Source of the DNA: Candidatus Heimdallarchaeota archaeon
GTDB taxonomy: Archaea; Asgardarchaeota; Heimdallarchaeia; Heimdallarchaeales; Kariarchaeaceae
Direction of reading: 5' to 3'
Assembly: GCA_021399405.1 (NCBI GenBank)
Contig: JAAFKL010000299.1
Span: 1 to 6,486, forward strand
Length of the DNA stretch: 6,486 nucleotides
Shown: piece after piece, positions 1-5,931 of the stretch
Numbering within the stretch: position 1 is the stretch's first letter
Layout of the letters: each line of letters opens with the position of its first letter
The notes under the pieces: model-generated
Databases searched by the model: none
What the model was told of the DNA's origin: nothing
What the model saw: the letters and a program-made list of their open reading frames with translations, nothing else
Translations under genes and position numbers: made by a program

Positions 1-101
1 AGTGCTGCGGGTCTACCTAGCTCTCTCTTTTTCTTCTCGGCAAAAGTTTTTAACCTTCCACCGGACATCTTTCTACCGCTTTTTCCTAAAAATTTAGTCA
101 T
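1..101 (-). CDS. rps8e: 30S ribosomal protein S8e, N-terminal fragment (cut by window edge)
   Basis: The minus strand from the ATG at 101-99 reads 33 codons without a stop and runs off the window. The peptide has the S8e N-terminal pattern: a GKSGRK stretch, then the glycine-arginine turn SGGRLK (residues 13-18), then a basic helix with KKKRELGRP (about 23-31). In archaeal S8e this region reads approximately G-S-R-R-K-x-T-G-G-R followed by K-K-R-x-E-L-G-R. S8e is a small-subunit rRNA-binding protein shared by archaea and eukaryotes and absent from bacteria, so it sets the domain of the organism. All four arginines visible use AGA or AGG. The start is supported by a TATA-like box 20-28 bp upstream, implying a nearly leaderless mRNA. 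Only the first quarter or so of the protein is present, so the call rests on 33 residues. Confidence 0.85.
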   Translation of the reverse strand, partial: MTKFLGKSGRKMSGGRLKTFAEKKKRELGRPAA

Positions 102-118
102 CTATAATTCATAATTAT

Positions 119-131
119 TGTATTTATAATT
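119..131 (-). promoter_or_regulatory. TATA-like box of the S8e gene
   Basis: On the minus strand TTATAAATA occupies 129-121, inside a longer AT stretch. It lies 20-28 bp before the S8e ATG at 101. Archaeal TATA boxes are centred about 25-27 bp before the transcription start, so transcription would begin almost at the ATG. No Shine-Dalgarno sequence is seen in the gap, which agrees with a leaderless transcript. Confidence 0.5.
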
Positions 132-279
132 AAATAAATCGATAGTGAGCAAATTTAGGAAACAATTTCTAGATAATTTCAAAGAGTTGTGAAAACAAAC
201 TCATTGATTACTAGAGAGCCAAGTAAGAAAGCTATTTCACCTTTTTATAATATCAAATCTTTTTTGTGAAACTAAATTG

Positions 280-607
280 CTATAATTTTTTGAAGTCCTC
301 TCTAACTGGAGTGAAGGCATCAATGGCTACACAATCAGTGATAGCCGTTCCGGAGTGAGGCACATCGGGTGGAATCACCACTACATTCCCCTGCACTCAT
401 CAATTTCATCTCGCCATTAATATTGAATTCAAATTCACCCTCGATTATGGTCGTAATCTGTTCGTGGAAATGATTATGGTCAGGTACTGATGCACCAGCC
501 TTGATAGTTATGTAAGATATTGTCATCTTATCTGAATGAATAAATTTAGCAGCAAATCCAGGAGCTAATTCTTTTTCTTCTTGATTATTCAAGTTATGAT
601 ATGGCAT
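280..607 (-). pseudogene. small single-domain cupin, frameshifted
   Basis: The ATG at 607-605 opens a small cupin. Cupin motif 1 is complete: G38, H44, H46, Q50 (Gln in place of the usual Glu, as in many HxHxxxQ cupins) and G57. After residue 73 the original frame runs into unrelated residues and stops at 335. Removing one base from the four-C run at 388-391 restores a second frame. It reads GNVVVIPPDVPHSG, which is a proper motif 2 with the third metal-ligand histidine, and continues to a TAG at 282-280. The repaired protein would be 108 residues, a normal length for this type. As printed, the product lacks motif 2 and could not form the metal site. The cause is either a homopolymer sequencing error or a real inactivating mutation; I favour error because both halves look intact. 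These cupins bind a metal in a beta-barrel and their substrates vary widely, so no specific reaction is assigned. The spacing to S8e is 178 bp, so co-transcription is not clear. Confidence 0.8.
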
Positions 608-760
608 CTAAAATCAAAGATATAAAAATGGAAATTAAATTATCCTAGAGATATATGACCACAGAATATATTATTTGACCTACTTAGAAACAAATTCAAG
701 ATATGCAGAGTAAAATTCCCTTAATTCTGAATTATTTAGCAAAATCAATGAATAAGGCAT

Positions 761-783
761 GAAATCACAATAATATTGATTTC
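761..783. repeat. perfect 7-bp inverted repeat upstream of the 853 gene
   Basis: GAAATCA (761-767) and TGATTTC (777-783) are exact reverse complements separated by 9 bases. The centre lies about 40 bp upstream of the TATA-like box at 815-827 and about 80 bp before the ATG at 853. The 16-bp arm-to-arm spacing is near one and a half helical turns. That geometry could suit a dimeric regulator, but an arm of this size in AT-rich DNA can arise by chance. Confidence 0.35.
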
Positions 784-802
784 TGTGAATATGTCGCGGG
801 AA

Positions 803-827
803 TTAAAAAAAAACTTTAAGATATATA
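803..827 (+). promoter_or_regulatory. BRE/TATA-like promoter of the 853 gene
   Basis: An A-rich run (804-813), plausible as a purine-rich TFB recognition element, is followed by TTTAAGATATATA (815-827). The TATA-like element ends 26 bp before the ATG at 853. This puts the expected transcription start within a few bases of the start codon. No Shine-Dalgarno sequence separates the two. Confidence 0.5.
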
Positions 828-852
828 CTGACAACAATTGTTTAAGTATTAA

Positions 853-1770
853 ATGACGAAAACTGTTAGCAAATTACAACCTCTACAGTATTTATGTACA
901 GAATGTAATGAAACTCGGAATTTATCTGTTAATGCAACAGTTCATCTAAACAGAAGAGAATTAAAAATTAATGGTTTAGCATCTTATATCGATATACATT
1001 CTGATACAACGGGAAGGAATAAACATGGAGCTGAACTAGTTATTGATGGAAATTTTCATGTACGAGGATTCAGTATAATGAAGGTTAAAGAGCCAGAAAA
1101 GAAGAGCCTTATCCCATCTCCAGTAAAGAAGAAAACAGAACAATTAATTATTTCCTCGTGGTCCTCATGGAATGATTTAATCCTTGATTTAAAAACAAAA
1201 GGAATAATATTTAAATTATCAACAGAGGAAAAAATTGCAGGTTTGGGGGAGAAAAAAATAATTATTACTTCAGAGCTACAGACAGTATGTTGTGAAATAC
1301 AAATACCACTCAATCCAGCATCAGTAGGAATAATTGAAAATATCAAAGAATGGATTACGATATTTATCAATTTCATAGAATCAGCCTCCTCATTGTGGAA
1401 ACGTAACATACCAGATCTTCTGCACTTTATTGACAGGAATTCTTATAGAAGGATAAACCAAGTAGATGTTGCTTTCCTGAAGACAATGCTGGATGATTCG
1501 GCAATAATCAGACCTCATAGTGCTACCATTCGAAACTTTAAGCGTTATGTGGGAATGCTTGAATTTCAAAATCTGTCAAATGATATTCTAAAAATCATAG
1601 TTGACTATCTTCACAATTACGAGGAGGTTGCGCTCATTAGTGTTATCAATGAATTAAATGCTATGATTAAAAATGATATTCAAGAAGATTTTAATGGAAT
1701 GGAATATTATTACCAGTTATTTTTACATGATTCTATTGACTATTTCCTATCAAATCTAGAACCTGCTTAA
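853..1770 (+). CDS. unrecognised 305-residue protein with possible Cys2-His2 metal site
   Basis: I do not recognise a named family. The N-terminal part (about 12-75) contains C15-x2-C18, then H49 and H58, followed by a strand-rich segment ending in VIDGNFHVRG (63-72). I recall similar modules, with a Cys-x2-Cys pair, a CxH-like element and an 'fiDxnxxVRg' ending, at the front of many Asgard archaeal proteins, where they look like small zinc-binding domains. In this copy one expected cysteine seems to be replaced within GRNKHG. A basic linker (about 78-96) leads to a mixed region (97-155) and then a mostly helical C-terminal half (156-303). No signal peptide or membrane segment is evident, so it is probably cytoplasmic. 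The start is supported by the TATA-like box just upstream. The gene stands alone on its strand, and its stop codon directly abuts the stop of the convergent longin-like gene. The reading frame is very likely real; the function is unknown. Confidence 0.8.
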   Translation: MTKTVSKLQPLQYLCTECNETRNLSVNATVHLNRRELKINGLASYIDIHSDTTGRNKHGAELVIDGNFHVRGFSIMKVKEPEKKSLIPSPVKKKTEQLIISSWSSWNDLILDLKTKGIIFKLSTEEKIAGLGEKKIIITSELQTVCCEIQIPLNPASVGIIENIKEWITIFINFIESASSLWKRNIPDLLHFIDRNSYRRINQVDVAFLKTMLDDSAIIRPHSATIRNFKRYVGMLEFQNLSNDILKIIVDYLHNYEEVALISVINELNAMIKNDIQEDFNGMEYYYQLFLHDSIDYFLSNLEPA

Positions 1771-2958
1771 TTAGATTAGTATTTGGTCTAAATTATATTT
1801 TCTGATCAATATTTCATTATTCAAACGTATTTCCTTGAATAATTTTTCCTTAACATTATTGACTAGATTTATACCCATAATATCGCTCATCCTTGTATAA
1901 ATCATATGCAATGGTTTTGTGAAACTGATGATAAAATCAAAAATCTGAGTATTGGTTAACTCATTTATCATATGATACAAGAGATCAAGGCTGTATCTCT
2001 GACCTTTGAAATTAGGCAACATCATTACAATATCCGGATGATCTTTCAAAATCTCATCTTGTAAATTATCGATCTTTGATCCAATGCTATTCTTAAAAGA
2101 TATGTAAGATTGAAGATACAATTTCTGTAGGAATAAGGCTAGATGATAGGTTACTGGAACTGATGAAATATACCCTTCATATAGCATTAATTTGAAGATT
2201 AATCTTAACTCATTCTCATCAATTTTTTTCTTCTTTAATATCGTAATAATGTCATAAAAGCTAGTTTCACCATCGATTAGTTGCATGATCGGACGCACTA
2301 TTTTTTTCCATTTCATCTTTAAATCAAAGGGCAGGGCACTATTATCAGATAAAATATTAATTCCTTTTGTCGTTACTTTATAAATTGAGGAATAAAGTAC
2401 CTCAACTCTAAAGGAAATAAACTTATCGCAGTAAAGCTCTGCGGCAATTGATCTTACTTCCATCCATGGCAGATTTAACAATTCAGATATTTCACTCAGA
2501 GATCTAGAACCATCCACTTTAGTGATAAAATTCCATTTCTCAGGGTTCATTGATATTTGATCAATTGTATCTGATCTTTCCAAGCTAGGTAAATGATATT
2601 CCTTAATTATCTCCTCATGGAAATTTTGGTAAAATATGGTGGTAAACAGGTCAGGTAGATTCTCTTGATCAGAAAACCTCTTTTCTAGATTATTCACAGT
2701 ATTTGATAGTTTCTTAAGAATGTCCTGATTTAATTCATCCCCAATAAGAACTACAGTGGTATTCTCACCAGTATAATATAGAAGATCAGCCCCATCATTA
2801 ATCTGGGCAGAACCCAAGTTTCCGTTCATTTCGGGTTCAATTTGGTTAATAAATTGATCGAGTTGTTCATTCCTGATTGGAATACCTGCATCTTGGAAAT
2901 TATATGATCCTACTGGTTTTCTATCAGAATCAAATAGTACTGCGTACTTAACCTGCAT
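1771..2958 (-). CDS. longin/roadblock-like protein with two winged-helix-like modules
   Basis: Three parts can be read from the 395 residues. Residues 1-100 resemble a longin/roadblock fold: an opening strand (YAVLFDSDRKPVGSY), a helix around LDQFINQI, strands around DLLYYTGENTTVVLIG, and a closing helix ending LEKRF. Residues 137-185 and 213-267 are two related helical modules. Each has a (V/I)DG turn followed by S-x-x-(E/D)-I and ends in a hydrophobic 'L-x-x-(D/E)-(K/G)-(F/Y)-I-S' tail. This is the pattern of winged-helix or DUF4388-type domains. The remaining 120 residues are helical and unassigned. Longin and roadblock domains serve as platforms for small Ras-like GTPases and are expanded in Asgard archaea, so a role in GTPase or membrane-associated regulation is an inference. 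No membrane segment is present. It is the second gene of an operon, starting 9 bp after the membrane-protein gene. Its upstream sequence (TGATGTGACAGG) gives only a weak ribosome-binding match. Its stop abuts the stop of the opposite gene. Confidence 0.75.
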   Translation of the reverse strand: MQVKYAVLFDSDRKPVGSYNFQDAGIPIRNEQLDQFINQIEPEMNGNLGSAQINDGADLLYYTGENTTVVLIGDELNQDILKKLSNTVNNLEKRFSDQENLPDLFTTIFYQNFHEEIIKEYHLPSLERSDTIDQISMNPEKWNFITKVDGSRSLSEISELLNLPWMEVRSIAAELYCDKFISFRVEVLYSSIYKVTTKGINILSDNSALPFDLKMKWKKIVRPIMQLIDGETSFYDIITILKKKKIDENELRLIFKLMLYEGYISSVPVTYHLALFLQKLYLQSYISFKNSIGSKIDNLQDEILKDHPDIVMMLPNFKGQRYSLDLLYHMINELTNTQIFDFIISFTKPLHMIYTRMSDIMGINLVNNVKEKLFKEIRLNNEILIRKYNLDQILI

Positions 2959-2967
2959 CCTGTCACA

Positions 2968-3333
2968 TCACTGTAATGCTTGTTTGGCCTTAACAAAACC
3001 AATCACTAAGAAGATCACAATCACTAATTCAATTATGTCTCCTAATCCACTTACTTTGATTACTACTGACTTTAATACCTGATAAATTTCAAGTATTGAG
3101 AAAAATATTGTTGAAATGACAAGAGCATTGAATGATTTCTCCAATTGGCCACCTTTAACCTGTTTTCTTACCTGAAATGCAACAAATGCGGCAACAAAAG
3201 AGATTATTGCAATAACGATTTCAAGAATAAATTCAACATCGTCAGTGAGGAAACTAACTTCTGTCAATCCAGAAACCATTTTCGGCACAATTAATAATAG
3301 TGAAAATATACTAAATATAGCAATTTTTTTCAT
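2968..3333 (-). CDS. small membrane protein, 121 residues
   Basis: The N-terminus (KK at 2-3, hydrophobic 4-16, then P17, K18 and a small-residue VSG at 20-22) looks like a signal peptide or signal anchor. Three further hydrophobic spans follow at about 33-54, 68-88 and 98-115, separated by a basic, glycine-containing loop (RKQVKGGQLEK, 56-66). Short proteins of this build, with a leader, a loop containing GG-x-L-x-K-S-F and an acidic start to the last span, recur in archaeal genomes as uncharacterised membrane proteins, as I recall. No catalytic motif is visible. It is the promoter-proximal gene of a two-gene operon; the longin-like gene begins 9 bp after its stop. That suggests the two products work together at the membrane, but nothing in the sequence proves contact. 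A TATA-like box lies 21-32 bp upstream and there is no Shine-Dalgarno sequence, so the mRNA is probably leaderless. Confidence 0.75.
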   Translation of the reverse strand: MKKIAIFSIFSLLLIVPKMVSGLTEVSFLTDDVEFILEIVIAIISFVAAFVAFQVRKQVKGGQLEKSFNALVISTIFFSILEIYQVLKSVVIKVSGLGDIIELVIVIFLVIGFVKAKQALQ

Positions 3334-3439
3334 GGTGTTTGTTGTGGTTTTATCTTTTATTTATGTTATGTTTAATTTTAATCTATATGTCAACAATCAC
3401 ACATAAAAATCAGTTTCGATCTAATAAAATAAGAATTAA
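3334..3439. promoter_or_regulatory. divergent promoter region
   Basis: These 106 bp separate the start codons of the minus-strand membrane-protein operon and the plus-strand methyltransferase-fold gene. For the minus strand, CATAAATAAAAG (3365-3354) lies 21-32 bp before the ATG at 3333 and is a good TATA candidate. For the plus strand the best candidate is ACATAAAAAT (3401-3410), about 34 bp before the ATG at 3440; it is weaker. Neither gene has a clear Shine-Dalgarno sequence. Confidence 0.45.
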
Positions 3440-4606
3440 ATGGCAATCACGACTGACATCGAACATTCCCCATATTTTAACAACCACAAATTCAATACGC
3501 AGGCTCACAAATTTTTTGAAAATGAAGAGGCAAAAAATATAAATTCAATTTTTCTTTACCTCTTAAATCTTCTATTTGACCCCATTTTTACAGTTCCAAA
3601 CAGCAATAATCAATTTGGGAAAGCTGTTTTTATGATCTCACGTGATGGCTGGGTGACACCAGGATACTTCTTGAATAAAATGAAATGGGATGAGAATACA
3701 GATAATCTGCAACTAATAACTGCTATTTTCGATTTATTTGTTGAATTCGAGGTTCTTGAATACAGAAAAGATGATGATGATATCTGCTATAAATTCCTTA
3801 AAGATACTAGAATAATGGATAAAAGCAAGATAGAGTTCATTAAGAAATACAATTGTAATATGGTCTACGTTATGGAAGATCTAACCAAGAATATCATGGA
3901 TATTATTATCAAGGGTTCTAGTAAATGCGACAAATCGAGTCGATCTATGGCTATCATTTGGGAGGCATTGAGACATGACCCCTACATTTTTTCATTCAAA
4001 AGAGAGAGTATAAAATTAATCGATAAACTAGTAAATATTGATAATGCTGATACTTTGACTATTGTTGATTACTCGATGGATTCTGGCATTACAAGCATTC
4101 TTTTGATAGATTATTTATCTAATAAGTATGAAAATATTAAACTCAAGTTTTACTGTTTTGAAGAGCAATCTATGTCTATCAATAAATCCAGCAATAATAT
4201 ATACATGCATTTGCGTGAGAAAGAGAATTTCATAAGGGATAGGGGGTTAGATGTGCAAATACAATTCAGTCAGATATCTATAGGCAATCCAACAGGTCTT
4301 GCTGATGGCAGCATTGATCTAGTTCTTCTACCAAATATCCTTCATTATATTCCAGAGAGCGAAAGAGATCAATTTTTTCAATATACTAGAATGTTTTTGA
4401 AAAAACATGGAGTAGTATTAATGACTCAATTCACTGCATTGTCTAATAGGATTACACACCCACTCTATGTACTATTTAATCAATTTTCCGATTTCTATGG
4501 ATTACCATTGGTGGAAGAAATGAAAAACCTTCACAAAAAACACTTTAAAGAGGCTAAAAGTGCAATTCTTGATACAGTATGGTATTTCAAAAAACCAAGA
4601 AATTAA
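3440..4606 (+). CDS. class I methyltransferase-fold protein with winged-helix-like N-terminus
   Basis: Residues about 33-122 are helical with a short wing-like end (FEVLEYRKDDDDICYKFL), resembling the N-terminal dimerisation winged helix of small-molecule O-methyltransferases. From about 165 onward the order of a Rossmann-fold SAM-dependent methyltransferase can be followed. Strand 1 is LTIVDYSMDSGITS (206-219), strand 2 ends in the acidic pair E241-E242, the motif-4 strand is SIDLVLLPNILHYI (291-304), and a helix then leads to LKKHGVVLMTQ (320-330). The glycine-rich motif I (normally D/E-x-G-x-G-x-G) is eroded: only G216 remains, with Y211, S212, M213 and S215 where glycines or small residues are expected. 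SAM binding may therefore be altered or lost. The acceptor substrate cannot be predicted. The gene is transcribed divergently from the membrane-protein operon and sits 125 bp before the NuoI-like gene, so it is probably its own unit. The ATG at 3440 is the first in frame after the promoter region. Confidence 0.7.
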   Translation: MAITTDIEHSPYFNNHKFNTQAHKFFENEEAKNINSIFLYLLNLLFDPIFTVPNSNNQFGKAVFMISRDGWVTPGYFLNKMKWDENTDNLQLITAIFDLFVEFEVLEYRKDDDDICYKFLKDTRIMDKSKIEFIKKYNCNMVYVMEDLTKNIMDIIIKGSSKCDKSSRSMAIIWEALRHDPYIFSFKRESIKLIDKLVNIDNADTLTIVDYSMDSGITSILLIDYLSNKYENIKLKFYCFEEQSMSINKSSNNIYMHLREKENFIRDRGLDVQIQFSQISIGNPTGLADGSIDLVLLPNILHYIPESERDQFFQYTRMFLKKHGVVLMTQFTALSNRITHPLYVLFNQFSDFYGLPLVEEMKNLHKKHFKEAKSAILDTVWYFKKPRN

Positions 4607-4693
4607 CTAATTTTGAGTAACTGGAAGTATAATTATCTAATGAAATGTTTAATGATATCAAAAATCATCAATTAACACTTAGATTATCAAATA

Positions 4694-4723
4694 CTATTTA
4701 ATGCCAACATCTCAACGGGCATT
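4694..4723 (+). promoter_or_regulatory. TATA-like box and overlapping inverted repeat before the NuoI-like gene
   Basis: CTATTTAATG (4694-4703) lies about 30-38 bp before the ATG at 4732, a suitable TATA position for a short-leader transcript. AATGCC (4700-4705) and GGCATT (4718-4723) are exact inverted repeats with a 12-base spacer. They overlap the end of the TATA element and reach the likely start of transcription. A protein bound there would block the promoter, but the 6-bp arms may be chance. Confidence 0.4.
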
Positions 4724-4731
4724 GTAGAATT

Positions 4732-5328
4732 ATGAGTGAAACGAGAACGATCTCAATAACACCAGAGAGAAAAGATACTACCTTAAGAAAAATTATACGT
4801 GCTTTTCATCTAAGGCCGTTCATGAGAACGCTTCTTAACACCGCACGTGTGCCAATGACAGACCTCTACCACCCCGTACATCGTAACCACAGCCATTATC
4901 CAAGCATTTCTAACCGCTTCCGTGGTCTTCTTGCCCTCTCACTAGAGGCATGTACTGGATGTAAGAAATGTGAGCGTGCTTGCCCCACCAACACCATCAT
5001 GATGCATGAGCGTGAAGTGAATGGAAAGGTTTTCCGTTTCCCCGGTTATTTCGCAGCCCGTTGTATGTTCTGTGGGCTTTGTAGTGAAGCCTGTGACAGG
5101 CAATTTGCCATACGACACACTGATCAGTTTGAAGATTCTGGATATAGTAGGGAACAGGTATATTATTCACCAGAAAGGATGTTTGATATGTGGGACAGAC
5201 ACATTCAACCCAAAATTGATGCAAATATATCACACAAGGCTGTACCAGACAAGAAACGATTTGTTGAGGGTGAAGATTCAATTATTCCTCAAGTTGTCAA
5301 GAAAGAAGCCACTGAAAAAGCAGCATAA
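4732..5328 (+). CDS. nuoI: NuoI-like 2x[4Fe-4S] ferredoxin subunit of a complex I-related enzyme
   Basis: The 198-residue product matches NuoI (FpoI/TYKY-type) in order. Amphipathic helices that lie against the membrane come first, then Y56-P57 and RFRG (62-65). The first cluster motif has C74, C77, C80 and C84 followed by P85. FPGYFAARCMFCGLC leads into the second motif with C111, C114, C117 and C121. The tail is typical: DQFEDSGYSREQVYYSPERM. In complex I relatives this subunit carries electrons between the peripheral arm clusters towards the quinone (or equivalent carrier) site, on the cytoplasmic face of the membrane. The residue after C121 is Asp, where Pro is usual. The C-terminal 30 residues are charged and probably disordered. 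No other Nuo subunit is adjacent on either side, so it serves a complex encoded elsewhere or a separate iron-sulfur role. Codon use in the core is unlike the neighbours: nine of eleven arginines between residues 23 and 110 are CGN, whereas nearby genes mostly use AGA/AGG. Start chosen from the upstream TATA-like box. Confidence 0.85.
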   Translation: MSETRTISITPERKDTTLRKIIRAFHLRPFMRTLLNTARVPMTDLYHPVHRNHSHYPSISNRFRGLLALSLEACTGCKKCERACPTNTIMMHEREVNGKVFRFPGYFAARCMFCGLCSEACDRQFAIRHTDQFEDSGYSREQVYYSPERMFDMWDRHIQPKIDANISHKAVPDKKRFVEGEDSIIPQVVKKEATEKAA

Positions 5329-5330
5329 AT

Positions 5331-5349
5331 ATTTAATTTTTTTTAAAAA
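5331..5349. terminator. T-run terminators between convergent genes
   Basis: Eight T (5337-5344) follow the NuoI-like stop by 8 bp on the plus strand. The next five A (5345-5349) read as five T after the stop of the opposite zinc-ribbon gene. Archaeal RNA polymerase stops at T-runs without needing a hairpin, so this 35-bp gap can serve both directions. The plus-strand run is the stronger one. Confidence 0.5.
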
Positions 5350-5363
5350 TAATCCTTATCTTA

Positions 5364-5855
5364 TTATTCAAACAATCTTACAGTAGGTGCATGAAAGACC
5401 AGAGCATATATTTCCAAACCACCGATAATTAATGCAAAAAAATCAAAATCAATTAGGCTAGTAATAATGCCTATAATAAGTAATACAACAACAATTCCCC
5501 TCCTGGTGCCGTCATAAATCTTCAATCCCTGAATAAGCCAATAGTTGAACCAAGCCATAAGCAAGAGAAAGACTCCCAAAACGAAGGATAGGAATATGGA
5601 CATTATGCCTAGAATAATCAGTAATACGAGACCAATATAATTCATCACAATGACAAAACTCAACCAACCAGTTCGTTCCTTATACTGATCCAAGGGCATT
5701 TTTGCAGGAGTGGATGGTCTCTGATAACTGGATGTCTCACGAGTTTCCACATTGGCTGATGTGACTGGATTTGAGATTACATCTGCTGCAGATCCACAAT
5801 TAGCACAAAACTTACTATTAGGTAAAAGATCCTCTCCACAAGCTCCACAAAACAT
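5364..5855 (-). CDS. zinc-ribbon membrane protein, copy A (163 residues)
   Basis: A zinc ribbon forms the extreme N-terminus: C3-x2-C6 and C17-x2-C20 in the CGACG...FCANCG form. A polar linker (22-60) contains TSSYQRP. Four hydrophobic spans follow at about 65-88, 90-110, 119-136 and 139-155, and the protein ends in the short tail APTVRLFE. The ribbon most likely faces the cytoplasm. I cannot name the membrane domain. It has the short four-helix build of many uncharacterised prokaryotic zinc-ribbon membrane proteins, and no transporter or enzyme motif is visible. The start is fixed by the zinc ribbon beginning at residue 3 and by a TATA-like box 24-32 bp upstream. The next gene upstream on the same strand is a close paralogue, with 76 bp between them. 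This gene has its own promoter in that gap, so the two need not be one transcript. Confidence 0.8.
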   Translation of the reverse strand: MFCGACGEDLLPNSKFCANCGSAADVISNPVTSANVETRETSSYQRPSTPAKMPLDQYKERTGWLSFVIVMNYIGLVLLIILGIMSIFLSFVLGVFLLLMAWFNYWLIQGLKIYDGTRRGIVVVLLIIGIITSLIDFDFFALIIGGLEIYALVFHAPTVRLFE

Positions 5856-5878
5856 TCAATATTATCAGGTGAAATCAA

Positions 5879-5887
5879 GTATTTAAG
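5879..5887 (-). promoter_or_regulatory. TATA-like box of zinc-ribbon copy A
   Basis: CTTAAATAC reads on the minus strand at 5887-5879, centred 28 bp before the ATG at 5855. Transcription should start within a few bases of the ATG. The bases just before both paralogues' ATGs are similar: AATATTGAATG here and TATATCGAATG in copy B, each including the ATG. The upstream region was therefore probably duplicated with the gene. Confidence 0.45.
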
Positions 5888-5931
5888 GCATTACGACTCT
5901 AGCAGAATTGATTAGTATTTTTCTTGACATA

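Noticed and set aside
235..271. TTTCAC...GTGAAA inverted repeat downstream of the cupin
   Set aside because: The arms are only 6 bp with a 25-base loop in AT-rich DNA, and no T-run follows on the minus strand, so it is not a credible terminator or riboswitch.
102..852. Search for tRNA, small RNA or CRISPR in the gaps 102-279 and 608-852
   Set aside because: No cloverleaf, GC-rich island or regularly spaced repeats were seen. Apart from TATA-like elements and the repeat at 761-783 these gaps are plain AT-rich spacers.
1056..1409. Minus-strand open frame of 117 codons inside the 853-1770 gene
   Set aside because: It lies wholly antisense to a longer gene with its own promoter. Its composition is that of reverse-complemented AT-rich coding sequence.
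3339..3542. Plus-strand open frame of 67 codons
   Set aside because: It begins in the divergent promoter region and overlaps the start of the methyltransferase-fold gene in another frame. The peptide has no coherent domain, and the larger overlapping gene explains the region better.
4645..4670. ATGAT...ATCAT short inverted repeat after the methyltransferase-fold gene
   Set aside because: The 5-bp AT-rich arms are too short to distinguish from chance, and no T-run follows.
4997..5386. Open frames on both strands overlapping the NuoI-like gene
   Set aside because: The NuoI frame has eight conserved cluster cysteines and is certain. The others are out-of-frame readings of it and share no family features.
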